A stretch of 64,000 bases of DNA. Source: Psophocarpus tetragonolobus. Its lineage: Eukaryota; Streptophyta; Magnoliopsida; Fabales; Fabaceae. The stretch covers positions 4,870,001 through 4,934,000 of the forward strand of contig CM075693.1 of the NCBI GenBank assembly GCA_037954015.1. The letters are read 5' to 3'. Positions 46,800 through 58,999 of this stretch are shown here, one piece after another; the first letter of the stretch is position 1, and each line of letters opens with the position of its first letter. A program made the translations under genes and the position numbers. Under the pieces are notes generated by a model. That model did no database searches. It was not told where the DNA came from and worked only from the letters and a program-made list of their open reading frames with translations.

Positions 46800-47375
46800 A
46801 GTTATGCAAGTCTAGGTTACTTTTAGTTTTTTTTTTATAATTATATCACTAAATATAATTTTTTTGGCAGATAGTACATTGTGAATGGAAGTTTTAAGTA
46901 AAGAGGAGAAGCAAAATGGTGTTGGAGCTAAAAGTCATCTAGTTGAGCGAAGGTTAGTCACTTAACGACATTTTCTCATTAAGCGACCATATGGTGTTTA
47001 GTGAAAATTCAAGCAATTTTGGAACAAAGAATTAGATTTGCATAGCGAGGAAACATCATTGTGCGAAGAAATAGAATAGAAGATTCATTGCTAAGTGACA
47101 TTGTACTTCAGAAGATTATTGCCAAGCGAGCAAGGGTCGTTAAGCGAGAAGTCTCAAAATCATCAATAAACATTAACCTCGCTAACTGACAAACTGCCAC
47201 TAAACAAGGAATGTTTCTCTATCACTTTTCAATCTTTCCCTCTTCTTGTATTCTTCTTTTATTTTGATATTGTTCATGGTTATGAGTAGCTAATTTTCTC
47301 ATTAGTTGGGGGATCAATACACTGATCAACACTCGAGTAACTATTTGATCCTTTTATTTAAGTTTACTTCTAATT
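46800..47375 (+). repeat. Dispersed repeat with AAGCGAG-like motifs, copy B
   Basis: Same order of blocks as 1340-2050: TTTTTGGCAGATA, many AAGCGAG variants, then TGTATTCTTCTTTTATTTTG, TTAGTTGG(G)GGATCAATA and GTAACTATTTGAT. Same strand as copy A. Confidence 0.6.
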
Positions 47376-47921
47376 TTGTGTTCTTTGTTTTAATGTTTGT
47401 TCATTCTTAAACTTGTATATGTATACTTGGAAGATTTAGAAATAACTTCAAGCTAAAAATTTGAGAAAAACACCGTATCTAGGAATAAAAACATTGTTTA
47501 TGAGTCTTTTATTTTCCTTGAACAAATTCTCTAATTATCTAATCTTCTCATTTAGGAATTGAAGTTAAATAGAATAGTTAAGATCGTTACACTGAGAAAT
47601 TGGTGTTTAGATACTTTTAGTGAAAAAAAATATTATTTGAGTAACTTAAATAAAAGGTGTTTTAGTGAATAAAGTGTTGAAAAGGAATTCAAGAGCCCAA
47701 CAACTATATATATTTGATTTGAAAATCTAATTAAGTTCCATGATTTGTTGTTTTTTTTCATTTGACTTTGCTTTACATTCTCTATGTAAAAATTACCTCA
47801 TGAATCTCTTTTTTATGTTTTGTTATAAATAATATAGTAAATAGTAATTGAATTTTAAAGTATTCACTGAATCCTTGAGAATAAGAACGAGTATACCAAA
47901 CCACTCCTGACTATCATTGAG

Positions 47922-48035
47922 TATTCTTTGTCACAAAGCGACTTGTAACTTACTCGAATATTCTTTGCCACAAAGCCACTCCTAGCTTGCCCTAGTATTC
48001 TTTCACAAAAGTCACTCATGACTTTACAATCCAAA
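47922..48035. repeat. Short tandem repeat, three ~37-bp units
   Basis: Units start GAGTATTCTTTGTCACAAAG, GAATATTCTTTGCCACAAAG and AGTATTCTTTCACAAAAG. Imperfect and non-coding. Confidence 0.65.
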
Positions 48036-48249
48036 GGTTAAGAAGGTATGATTACAAGATTACTCTCACAAAGAGGATTTATAGTTTCACTCAAAATGAA
48101 TAACTTCACTAAGTAAATGATAGAGAAATTATAGCTTACTAGAAGGTTTGATATAATAGGCTTAAAAACTTCTTATCACTCAAGGTGAATGTATGAACTC
48201 TTAAACATTTTATAGTATAAGAGAGCTTTTGTATACTTAAGAATATTTA

Positions 48250-48653
48250 GTACTTGTTTGGTAACAATTTATAAAACTGTTTTCAATATTTTAGTATTTA
48301 AAACTAAAAAATTCGTTTCGTTAGTGTTTTCTTAAAATAGTTTTAAAAAAAATTTTTGGTTTTTTAGTTTTTAAAAACTAAAAAAGAGAACAACACTAAG
48401 TAGTTTTACTTTTTAGTTTTCTATTTTTGTTTTGAAAACTCAAAATATAAGGAGAATGAGTTATTTTTTGCTTTTCATTAATGATATTTCCATAAATCTA
48501 AACAAGTTTTTTCACTTTCATATATTCAAAATAGTTTTCAAGCAAGACATACCAAACAAGTTTTTTTTCCTCTTCTTGCAGAAAAAAATTCTTGAAAACT
48601 AATTTTCAAAACATTTTTCACAAACTAAAAAACAAAACCAAACAATCAAGTAT
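48250..48653. mobile_element. MITE-like element, copy 2 of a pair
   Basis: Second copy of the element at 46161-46551, same orientation, also bounded by TTA (48247-48249, 48654-48656). Confidence 0.65.
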
Positions 48654-48656
48654 TTA

Positions 48657-50383
48657 CAGTGCCATTGTTTTGCTTCCTCTTCAAATTTGGTTGCTTTATA
48701 TAAGCTCCTTCAATTATGATTGTTGCTCCTCTTCAACGATGAATTATTGGTTACATGCAATTTGATTGATGAACTTACATTAAATGCAATCTAAGAGGTT
48801 ATTTCAAACTTGTCACCTTTTTTCTAATATTGAGCATAACTTGTCAACTTTACATATTAACTTTCTCTGATTGGTGGTTAAGAAGTCTATGACAATGTTA
48901 AAGACATTTTGTTTGAGGTGGATTAACTTTTTGACTTCGCTTATTGCTTTTGCTCTCGTTCACTTACACAATTTGAATTTTCACCTTTGCACCATAATTC
49001 AATGATGATCCTCCATTGTAGAAGCTAACTTGCCAGATGACGTGAGCAGATACTGAGCTGCTAATCATTCTTTATCTTGCTCTATTTTTCATGTATTTTT
49101 TGAGCTTAAAACAAAATCTTCTACTCATAGTTTGGATTTTCGTTATAGTTCACAAACTTTATTTGTTTCTTGTTTTTGATATTTTTTTGCACTTGTTTAG
49201 ATCCAATTTCTGTTTGAAATAGTGTATAAGATGATAAGAAATAATTCTTGAGTCACATCGAACAAATACGTGCAGATAAAAAAGTCAACTCGAGCTTCTT
49301 CTTCATTTGCATTATCATTAGTAGCTTATGCTAATAAATGGTCTTAGTGATTGTTTGTAACTATAGTCTTTTGTTTTATAGCAGTAGCTTCAATATTTTA
49401 ATACGATCAAATAGAACTTCTTCTCTATAAAATCTTCTATGTCTTAAGGATAAGATAGTATGGTGTAAGTTTGGAATCTTCTGATGTCTCAATGATCAAT
49501 GTAAACCCTTTTAGGCTGACCTCCTAATAAGTGTCTTCATCTTCTAATGGTTCATTGATTATAAACAACTTCTTATATTGACCTTTTACTTCTCCAAATT
49601 TGACTAGACTTCACCTTCTAATGCCCTAGTCTTCTGCTTGACTGCTTCAGTTTGCTAGCATTCATAAGTAACAAATGATCTTCTTGTCTATACCACTTGG
49701 TTTTCTTATCAGGATCTTCGATATTCTAGTCACATAAGCATGGTACTTTCTTCTGATCTCATTAATAGACTATATTTTGGTTTTTGATTGGAATCTTCTT
49801 ACTTGAGGATCTTCCAAGAGCCTCTTATTCTTATCTTTTGATAGGATGATTTTCTTATCTTCTAATAACTTCTTATAAAACATAAATTGTCTTATGTATA
49901 TATCTTTTAGTTTTCAAGCCTTCTGATAATCTAAATTTATCTCACAAAATAAACATTAGATAATGAAGCTTAATATTATCTGTTATCATGAAAACCACAA
50001 GGTTATACAGGAGAGCTTTTGGTCTTTCAAACCTTCTGAATCTAACATTTTAAAAATTTGATGATTGAATAAAATTTTAATATTAATTCTAAGTATTTTA
50101 ATATTAATCTTAACAATTTATTATTTAATTTTGATTTAAAGATTAATATTCTTTATTCTCATTTTAAAACTGCTATCTTTGAAATATAAATAATATGATA
50201 ATATTCACTAGTTGGACTGATAAAGTTTGTATTCCATAAAAAAGTTATTGAAATTGCAAGTTGACTAAAAGTTATTGAAAAAGCAAATAGACTAACTTTT
50301 ATACTTAGGGTAAATGGATCCTGTGTGAATTATATATTTAAATTAGAAAGATTATATATGTTTTAAGTACCTAATATACTACA
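48657..50383. other. Intergenic region, TCTTCT-rich
   Basis: No gene. From about 49400 to 50040 the sequence is rich in CTTCTAATCTTCTTTGAT-like words, probably a decayed repeat of unknown type. Confidence 0.45.
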
Positions 50384-50994
50384 CCTTGTTTGGTGTGAGA
50401 GATATGTACAAGAAGAATTTAAAAAGAAAATTATTGTTTAGTTCAACTTTTAGGGAAAGGGGATGAAGGGAAGGAAAATACCTCTTCACCCTTTAGATTC
50501 CCTCAAATATTAAGAGAATTTGGCAGGCAAGAAAAATCAATTAATAAATTCTTTTTCATAGTTTTACTAAATTTCTCTCAATCTTTCATGCTCTTTCCCT
50601 TGTGAATTCTGATATTTTTAAATAAGGTCTATTAAAGTTAAAAGTTCGTATATACCATTTTGATAGAGCCATAGTGTTCTGACACAACCCATAATAGTGT
50701 GAGAGGTGGGATGGAAGAGAAAGTGCATTGGTGGTTTACCCATAGTGTTGTAATACAACTCACAAAGGTGTAGGAGATGCGCTAGAAGAGACATCATGAT
50801 CGTTCATCTACAAGAGTGTGATATAGCTCATATAGGTATGAGAGACACATTAGAAAGAAAAATACCTTTAAGGAGAATCTATATTATCCTAGGTATCTAT
50901 CACATCATTGTCACATATACTTTAAAATATGATAATTAAGGATAAAAAATAATTAATTTAAAAATATCTCTTCTCCTAATACAAACCAAACAAG
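50384..50994. repeat. MITE-like element, copy 1 of a second pair
   Basis: The ends are short inverted repeats (CTTGTTTGG ... CCAAACAAG). It shares ordered blocks with 51811-52465, including a purine-rich GGGAAAGG/GGAGAGGAG segment and GTGTGAGAGG / GTGTGTGGAAAG. Diverged. Confidence 0.6.
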
Positions 50995-51109
50995 AATAAA
51001 GTTGTTTAATTTCTCCCCATCCATTGAACCAAATATGATATATGTAATTACGCCTCCTCTTTGCTCCCTCGCCTTTGTTGAACCTAACATAGCCAACAAA
51101 TTTTATATC

Positions 51110-51575
51110 AAATTCCTAGATTTTTTTTGCTTTATCTTGAGTCCTTAATAAATTTGTTATTTTGTTTTGGGTCTTTAAAGCTCTATCTAAATTATTTTTA
51201 AAAGTATTATAAGACAATTTACATTTTAGGACTCAATAAAATAAAAAATTATTGAAAACTCAACACTAAACAAAATTTGTATAGGAACTCAACACTAATT
51301 GTAAATTATATATTTTATTAGAAAGCTTATCTATATACTTTGATCACCTAACATATTAGCAAAATTTTCACCAAATTCCTAAAAAGTTTTTGCTTTCTCT
51401 TAAGTTCTTAATAAATTTTTTTATTTTGTGTTGAGTCCTAAAACACTATTTAAACCATGTGTAAAAGGGTTTTAAAACAATTTAAAACATGATATAAAGT
51501 GTTTTAGAAACTCAAAATAAAATAAAAATTTATTGAAAACTCAATGCAAAACAAAAATTTCATAGGAATCCAATG
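51110..51575. repeat. Two neighbouring foldback repeats
   Basis: Copies at about 51110-51290 and 51390-51575 each start TTCCTA...TTTTTGCTTT and end GAAAACTCAA...ATAGGAA. Each arm is the inverse of the other, so both copies fold back on themselves. Confidence 0.6.
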
Positions 51576-51810
51576 CAAAATTTGAATTTGTTAATATATT
51601 AGGGAGTAAAAATATATTTAATCAAAATTAACATATATACATATATTATTAACTTAATTTAAACATATCATGTATTAATAATTTAAATATTCAATTTATC
51701 AAAAAATTTAGATTAACCAAAGTAAAATATAAATATCCAAATCCTAAACATATCTATTTATGTAAAAAAACATAAAAACCCCATATGTATTACTAATAAC
51801 AAAACATTTA

Positions 51811-52465
51811 CATCTTGTTTGGTTAGAGAAAGATAGAGGTAAATGATTTTAAAAAAATATGTTTGGTTCAATTTTAAAGAGGAGAGGAGAAGAGAATGAA
51901 GGCGGGAAAAATTCCTTCTCACCCCAATATTGGGAGAATTTGGAAGGGGGAAAAATCAACTAATCAATTTTACATTATTGTACTCAATCTTTTATTATAC
52001 ATGGTTTCTTTCACTCATAAATTCCCATTTTTTTATATAATGTTTATTAAATAATCTCTTTGTCACAGTAATTAGTCCAGAACTAATTGATCATAAAATT
52101 TAAAAATTTATATCTTATTTTGCTCGCAAAGTTTTGAAAGATGTGTTCAAAGAAAAAATACATTAGGGTTAACCCACATAATTGAGACACAACTCATAGT
52201 GTGTGGAAAGTAAGATAGAAGAGAAGGTGCATAAGAATTCGTCCACATGCTATAATCTACGAATATGTTGGGAGTGGTGCTAGAAAGAAAAATACATTTC
52301 AAGAGAGCTCCCACTATTGTAGGATTTGTAGCATAACTATAATATATGATTAAAAATATTATAAGAATAAAAAATAATTAACTTCAAAGTCATTTATCTC
52401 CTTTATGAACCAATCAAGAACTATCCCCTCTATTAAAATGCTCCTCAATATTAAACCAAACATAG
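51811..52465. repeat. MITE-like element, copy 2 of the second pair
   Basis: Starts CATCTTGTTTGGTTAGAG and ends near ACCAAACATAG. Homologous block by block to 50384-50994. Confidence 0.55.
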
Positions 52466-52687
52466 TCTTAGAAATTGAAAAATGGGTTGGATGGTGTAGC
52501 GACAACAGGGACATGTTTACAACAAGACTATTTAGGCTATTGGCTTAGTCCTCGTGTCATATGAAGCGTTAATTATAAGATATATAATTGATTTAAAAAG
52601 TTAAATTATTAAAAGATAGAACTAACTAATCATCCCTCCCCAAAAAATAGAAGTTACCAAAACATTTAATATGCATTTAAATAGACT

Positions 52688-53154
52688 TAAATGTGATTTT
52701 AGTCTCTATGGTTTAAAATCTACAATTTTGGTTCCTTATGTTAAAATAGAGACATTTAGTTTTTATTTTTATTTTTCAAAGTCAATTATTTTAAAATAGA
52801 GACATTTAGTTTTCCAATTTTATAAAATTAATTATTTTTGTCATTTTTTTTAAAACTAAAAGTATTTATTATTAAAAAATTAACCTGATATGACTCAAAT
52901 TTAATTCTGTAATATAAAATTATTTATTTAATTCAGGTTATACTCTATGCTAATTTGTTAAAGTCAAAGATTCTAGAAGATCAAAGATCAAAATTCTATA
53001 TTTTACAAATTTCAGAGATTGAATCTCTCTATTTTAAAAGAAAGAGACAAAAGTTATGAATTTTACAAAATTGAGAAATTAAATATCTATTTAGAATAAA
53101 GAGACCAAAATTACAAATTTTATACAATAGGAGGACCAAAAATACATTTAATTC
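52688..53154. mobile_element. Foldback MITE
   Basis: The left end has AAATGTGATTTTAGTCTCTA and ACAATTTTGGTTCC. The reverse complement of the right has AAATGTATTTTTGGTCC and GTAATTTTGGTCTC. The block AAAATAGAGACATTTAG repeats inside. It resembles the common legume foldback family whose ends read 'TTTTTGGTCCCTA'. Confidence 0.7.
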
Positions 53155-53798
53155 AAAATTCTTATATTATCAAGCTTGAACACAAAGGTATAAAAATTAC
53201 AATCATTAAAAAGTAACACAAATTAATAATTTAATAAATTAATATTACATTAAGTAATATTAATTCTTAAAATTCAATAAAAAATTAAAATGCCTTAAAC
53301 CTCAAAATTTTTAAACACGACCTGTGTAGCGAAGAAAGATGGCCATGGATGGACGCTAAAGAGAAATTGTTGGGTTGGTTTCTTGTAAGAGTGTGGGTTG
53401 CTGCTTCTACATTTTTAAACGCTCCAGCCCACCCTTTTGCTACTGCTCTGCCACGCCGAGGGACTCTACAATTGAGTGGTCGAGAGAAAAATACATGAAA
53501 TTGAAAGTTTTAATTAAATATTTAAATAAAAAACTATAAATACATAATTTAAGTGATAATTTAAAGATGATCAGTTGGGTTATATAGATGTAAAAGAGCA
53601 AAAAGTGAACAAATTAAGTATAAATATAATGGACTCAAATATATAAAATTTAAGATGCAAAATTTGAAAATAAAAAAAACTGAAATTATGGAGCTAAAAT
53701 ATATAGATTAATAGAAAAAGTGTTAAAAAATATTAAATACATTTAATTTTTTCAAATTGAGTAGGTATGCGATTCAGATTTAGGTGTGTTTGTATGAC
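53155..53798. other. Intergenic region before the copia element
   Basis: AT-rich. A somewhat GC-richer patch at about 53320-53480 has no frame I recognise. Confidence 0.45.
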
Positions 53799-53803
53799 TT
53801 GGA

Positions 53804-54037
53804 TGTTATATTATTTAATCTAATATTTGACTCATGTAATTATAGATGACTTTAATGAAAAATGTCTAATGTGATAATTGTTAGACTAAAAATTATATTA
53901 AAGTCATTTGGGGTTATTTTTAAGTTAATAAAATGTAGAAGACTAGGGCATTACACATATTATCTAAAATTCTTTAGTTTAGTTTCTTGTATGTTGAGCC
54001 TTAGAAAATTACACATAAAAGTCAAATTATGCTTTCA
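53804..54037 (+). repeat. 5' LTR of the copia element (234 bp)
   Basis: Starts TGTTATATTATTTAAT and ends ATTATGCTTTCA. Its first ~140 bp match 60553-60690 and its last ~75 bp match about 62765-62839. Confidence 0.85.
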
Positions 54038-54038
54038 A

Positions 54039-54055
54039 TTGGTATCACAAGAAGG
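54039..54055 (+). promoter_or_regulatory. Primer binding site of the copia element
   Basis: TTGGTATCA right after the 5' LTR is the start of the complement of the initiator tRNA-Met 3' end used by plant Copia elements. The following bases have drifted. Confidence 0.75.
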
Positions 54056-54206
54056 TTACAGATAATATGATTCTCTATTAATTTTTTCTTTCCCAAATTG
54101 TATTAACCTTGGTTTTAATTTAGGAATTATTGTTTATGTTTTCAACTGTGTCTGAATTAATTTTTCAATGACATTGTTTTTTTTTTATAATGACGTGTGT
54201 GTCTCA

Positions 54207-54285
54207 CCTAGAAAGGGTGATTAAATCCCTATTGAAGGGATGATTAAATCCCTATTGAAAGGGTTATTAAGTCCCATAACTATAA
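54207..54285 (+). repeat. Short tandem repeat in the copia leader
   Basis: About three units of GGGATGATTAAATCCCTATT, period about 25 bp, imperfect. Confidence 0.7.
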
Positions 54286-54889
54286 TGCCATTTCATTATT
54301 GAATTTGCAAGGGTGCACTCATTGATTAGTTTTGCTTGCATCTCTTTACTGCAATGCTTCATTATTTGGAAAATTAATTTTGAGAATGAACTAGAATTTT
54401 TACAAAAAATAATAATTTAGAATCACAATTCAGGAAAAATTTATTAATCACCAAATGGGTCAAATTTAAAGTTTTGTATTTCCAAATTATATGATTGATT
54501 GATAAAATAATGCTATGAAAGTTTATATTTGGGTTGAATGAAATTGTTAATTAAAAGGTACATAGTCATATGGATTGCCCAAAGGTGAATCATTGCTTTT
54601 AATTAATATAAATAATATGTTTACATACTTGTTGAATGTATGTATATCCAAAGATATTATACATGTCAAGAAAATTATGGTTTATTATCATATTAAAGTA
54701 TATTTGTTTAGCATTATTATGGATATGAAAATGTGTTTATTTATCATCCAAAGGTGAATTTAAATGCATCATTAAAATTTAAATAGTTTGGATTCATTAT
54801 AGTTATTCAAAGCATTAATGTATGAGTATGTTTTGTAATATATGTATGCACTTGTTTATTATAGGTTTGCTTTGGACAATTTAATGATT

Positions 54890-55480
54890 AAGTTCAATAG
54901 GCTAAATTACGATAGTTGGTCTGAAATGATCAATTTCAACTGGGTGTAATGGACTTAGACCTTACATTAGTGATGAATGACCCTCCAATCATTATAGGTA
55001 CCAGTACTGACATTAACAAGTCTCTCCATAAGGCTTGGGAGTGATCTAACATATTGATGGTGAACCTGATGAGAATGACAATGACTACAAATGTAAAGCC
55101 ATCTATGCCTAAAACAGGAATGCTAGGGAATTCATGAAATTGGAGAAGGATTACTCACAATTTGACATTACTAGCAAGTCAATTATGGGCAACCTATCAA
55201 GTGAGTTGACCAATAAGAAGTTTGATTGGTCTCAGTCAATTCATGATCATGTGATAACAATGACTAATTTGGCAGCAATGTTGAATTCCATGAGAATGAA
55301 AGCGAGTGAGTTCTGGTACATTTCATTTTGAACTCTCTTGCTGCTGAATTTGACCAATTTTAAGTGAATTATAACACTCTTAAAGAAAAAATGGGAGTTT
55401 CAAGAAATTAAAGCCATGCTAATTCAGGAGGAAGGGAGGTTAAAAAAGATGCAGGACAACTACTCATGTGTTACATGCTA
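54890..55480 (+). pseudogene. Copia gag fragment (UBN2 type)
   Basis: Frame-broken gag: 'RLNYDSWSEMI' near 54900 corresponds to the conserved L-N-Y-x-x-W motif at the start of Copia gag. The open piece 55134-55331 has 'FMKLEKDYSQFD' and 'SIHDHVITMTNLAAML', typical of the UBN2 domain. The nucleocapsid knuckle is not recognisable. Confidence 0.75.
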
Positions 55481-55519
55481 TGTAGGGATTCCTTTTAATC
55501 TAAATCATAAGAGGAACTG

Positions 55520-56460
55520 AAAAGTTTCTCTACATGGGAAACAAAATGAGGGCAAGAATAGAAGGAATTGGAACATGTAGATTAATCTTGGACACTGACT
55601 ATCATATGGATTTGAAAAGATTTCTCTATGTACCTGGATGTGTTAGGAATTTAGTTTCAATTTCAAAGATGAATCAATTAGGCTTTAATTTTAAGGTTGG
55701 AAACAATGTATTTTCTTTATTTAAGGATGTGTACTATTATGGAACTAGTACTTTAATAGATGATTTGTATTGTTTCAATCTTGATGCATAGTTTATGAAA
55801 TCTCTGTTTAATATTGAATGTGATGTTAGCCCTAAGTGTGACGTGCATGGCAATAGTTTTGCTTATTTGTGGCATCAAAGATTAGGTTACATATCCAAAG
55901 AAAGGATAATGAGGTTATTGAAAAATGAAATTTTGCCTCAATTGGATTTTAGTAACTGAGATGTATGTTTGGATTGCATTAGAGGAAAGAAAACTAAATA
56001 AATATCAAAGAATCTTGCCACAAGAAGTAATAAAGTTCTAGAATTGATATACACTGATATTTATGAACTTTTAGACGTTCCATCTTAGAGCGGAGAAAAG
56101 TATTTTATCACTTTTATTGATGACTTTTCACGTTATTATTATTTGTACTTCTATATGAAAAATCTCAATCAATGGATGGCTTAAAGGTGTTCATTCAAGA
56201 GGTAGAAAAACAGTTGGACAAAAAGGTGAAAATTGTAAAGTCTAATAGAGGTGGTGAATTTTATGGAAAATACAATAAAAGTGGACAATGTCTAGGTCCA
56301 TTTGCAAAGTTCCTTGAAAGTAAAGGCATATGTGTACAATATACTATGCCTTACATACCATAATAGAATGGTATGGCTGAAAGTCAGAATCATACTCTAA
56401 TGGATATGATTAGGTCCATGTTGAATTATAATATTGAACCTTTATCTGTGTGATACATGC
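55520..56460 (+). pseudogene. Copia protease-end, pre-integrase and integrase fragment
   Basis: The open piece 55534-55791 has 'LKRFLYVPGCVRNLVSISKM', the end of the protease region before integrase. At about 55865-55900 'LWHQRLGYISKERI' is the GAG-pre-integrase motif, followed by a C-x2-C pair near 55965. The integrase core shows 'LIYTDIYELL' with the first catalytic Asp near 56045, and 'FIDDFSRYYYLYFYM' near 56115. The second catalytic position reads SNRGGEF (56241-56261) where active elements have SDRGGE. Stops interrupt the frame several times. Confidence 0.8.
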
Positions 56461-57059
56461 ATTAAAGATCGCAACATATTTAGGTTCCTAGTAAGGTAGT
56501 TCCCAAGACTCCTTATAAACCGTGGACAAGAAGGAAACCCAGTTTGAGGCATCTCCATGTTTAAGGTTGTCCAACAGAAGTAAAGGTGTACAATCTACAT
56601 GAAAAGAAGCTTGATGCAAGAACTATTAGCGGTTTCTTCATTGGGTATCTGAGAAAACATAAATGTTACATATTCTATTCTAATCATAGTGCAAGAATAG
56701 TTAAGTCTAGTAATGCTCGATTAATTAAAAATGGCCATTTTAGTGGGAGTGAGAATCACAAAAAGTGGATATTGTAGAGACTCATGGAGAATCTTCTTCA
56801 CTTAAAGTCCCTCCTCAAGATGTTGTTCCTCTGGTGGTATTATAGTCAAACAACACCTAGAGACAATATGATAATATTCAAATGTGCAAGTCATAAATGA
56901 ACAAGTGATAGAAGAGACAATGAAATAACACCAAGAAAGTTTGAAAGACAAAGAAGGCCAAATATTTCAAGTGATTATATTGTGTATTCGCTTGAATATG
57001 AAAATGACTTGAACATTGATGAAGATCCATTCTCTTTCAGGCAAGCCATGGAAAGTGAT

Positions 57060-57720
57060 AATTCTAAAAAAAAAAAAATGGTCCAATGCAATGAAAGAAG
57101 AGTTGAAATCAATGGATGATAATAAAGTTTGGGATCTAGTTGAGTTGCTTAAAGGTTCAAAACGAGTTGGTTGTAAGTGGGTCTTTAAGACCAAAAGTGA
57201 CTCAAAGGGCAATATCGAAAGGTAGAATGCTAGATGAATTGCTAAAGGTTTCACTAAAAAAAAATGGTATTGACTACAAAGAGACTCTCTTTGTAGTCTC
57301 TAGAAGGACTCATTGAGGATTTTTTTGGCTTTGGTGGCTCATTATGATTTGGAGCTTCATTAAATGGTTGTAAAGACCGACTTTCTAAATGGCGACTTAG
57401 CGGAAGAAGTTTATATGGATCAATCTAAAGGGTTTGGTTCTACAGAAAAGGAAAATCTAGTGTGTAAATTAAAGAAGTCAATATATGGACTAAAACAGAC
57501 TTCCTGACAATGGTATCTTATGTTTAATGATATAATTAAGTCGAATGGTTTTGTAGAGAACATTGTTGATCAGTGTATCTACATGAAGGCCAGTGAGAGC
57601 AAATTTGTGTTTTTATTCTTGTATATTGATGACATTTTGCTTGTTGCTATGTTACATGATTTAAAGAAATTTGAAATGAAATATATGGGTAAGACATCTT
57701 ATATGATAGGAATATAAAAT
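57060..57720 (+). pseudogene. Copia reverse transcriptase fragment
   Basis: 'AMKEELKSMDDNKVWDLVEL' and 'GCKWVFKTKSDSKGN' (57085-57220) open the domain. 'KTDFLNGDLAEEVYMDQSKG' (57375-57434) holds the first catalytic Asp and 'KSIYGLKQ' follows. The active-site box YIDD is intact at 57622-57633 in 'FLYIDDILLV'. The frame is broken by several stops, so it is dead despite the preserved box. Confidence 0.85.
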
Positions 57721-58600
57721 TTCGTGATAGATCATAGAGATTGTCTCAGAAAAGATATATTAATAAGGTATTAGAAAGATTTAGAATGGAAAAGTGTTGT
57801 ATAGGAATTGTTCTAATACAAAAAGGACAAGTTTAGTCAAATTCAATGTCCTAGAAATGATATAAAATGAAAATAAATGGAGTCTATTTCCTATGTATCA
57901 GTGGTTGAGAGCTTGATGTATGCCTAGACATGTACACAGCCGGATATTAGCTTTGCTATCAAAATGTTGGGCAAATATCTAAGCAATCTCGGAATAGAAC
58001 ACTGGAAAACTACAAACAAAGTCCTTAGGTTTTTACAAGGCAAAAAGGATTACATGCTCACATATAGGAGGTCATATCACCTTGAAGTAATGAGCTACTC
58101 ATATTCAAACCTTGAAGTAATGGATTACATGCTCACATGATTTAAAGAAATATCTCTCTAATAACTTTGAAATGAAAGATATGGGTGAGACATCCTATGT
58201 GATAGAAATAGAAATATTTCATGATAGATAACAAAGATTGTTGAGATTGTCTAAGAAAGGATATATTAATAAGGTATTAGAAAGATTCAGAATGGAAAAG
58301 TGCACTGTAGGAATTGTTCTAATACAAAAAGGGGACAAGTTTAGTCAAATTCAATGTCCTAGAAATGATTTGAAATGAAAATAAATGGAGTTTATTCCTT
58401 ATGTATCAGTGGTTGAGAGCTTGATGTATGCCTAGACATGTACACAGCCAGATATTAGCTTTGCTATCATAATGTTGGGCAGATATCTAAGCAATCTCGG
58501 AATAGAACACTGGAAAACTGTAAACAAAGTCCTTAGGTATTTACAAGGAAACAAGGATTACATGCTCACATATAGGAGGTCATATTACCTTGAAGTAATG
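57656..58600 (+). repeat. Internal tandem duplication in the copia RT/RNase H region
   Basis: 57656-58110 and 58136-58600 are copies (period about 480 bp). Shared blocks include AAGGTATTAGAAAGATT, GAATTGTTCTAATACAAAAA, TCAATGTCCTAGAAATGAT and TGCCTAGACATGTACACAGC. Small gaps and substitutions separate them. Confidence 0.88.
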
Positions 58601-58932
58601 GACTACTCAGATTCAAACTATGCTAGATATGTAGATTCTAGAAGGTTTATATTTGGGTATATCTTTCTTTTGGATGGCGTTGTGGTATCATGGAAAAGTG
58701 CAAAAGAATCTGTGATTGCCACTTCTACCATGAAGGCTGAGTTCATGACATGTTTGAGGTCCCAATTCAAGCATTATGGTTGCAGAACTTTACTTCAAGA
58801 TTTGAAATTGTTGATAGTATAATCAGATCATTAAGAATTTATTGTGATAACTTTGCAGTAGTCTTCTTCTCTAAGAATGACAAATGCTCTAAAGAAAAAA
58901 AAGCACATGAATTTGAAATATTTGACAGTTAA
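58472..58932 (+). pseudogene. Copia RNase H fragment
   Basis: 'VLRYLQGNKDYMLTYRR' (about 58530) is the linker after RT. 'DYSDSNYARYVDSRRFIFGY' and 'VVSWKSAKESVIATSTMKAE' (58600-58740) are the RNase H core with its Asp and Glu motifs. After about 58790 the frame shifts, and 'IYCDNFAVVFFSKND' continues the domain in the other frame. Confidence 0.85.
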
Positions 58933-58999
58933 AGAAGAAGTGTAGAAGCAGAGTGTCAATTGAGCATATTAGTACAAACTTAATTATAACAAATCTGCT

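Noticed and set aside
56100..56460. An intact retroviral-type integrase
   Set aside because: Several in-frame stops and loss of the second catalytic Asp. Only a fossil of a plant Copia element.
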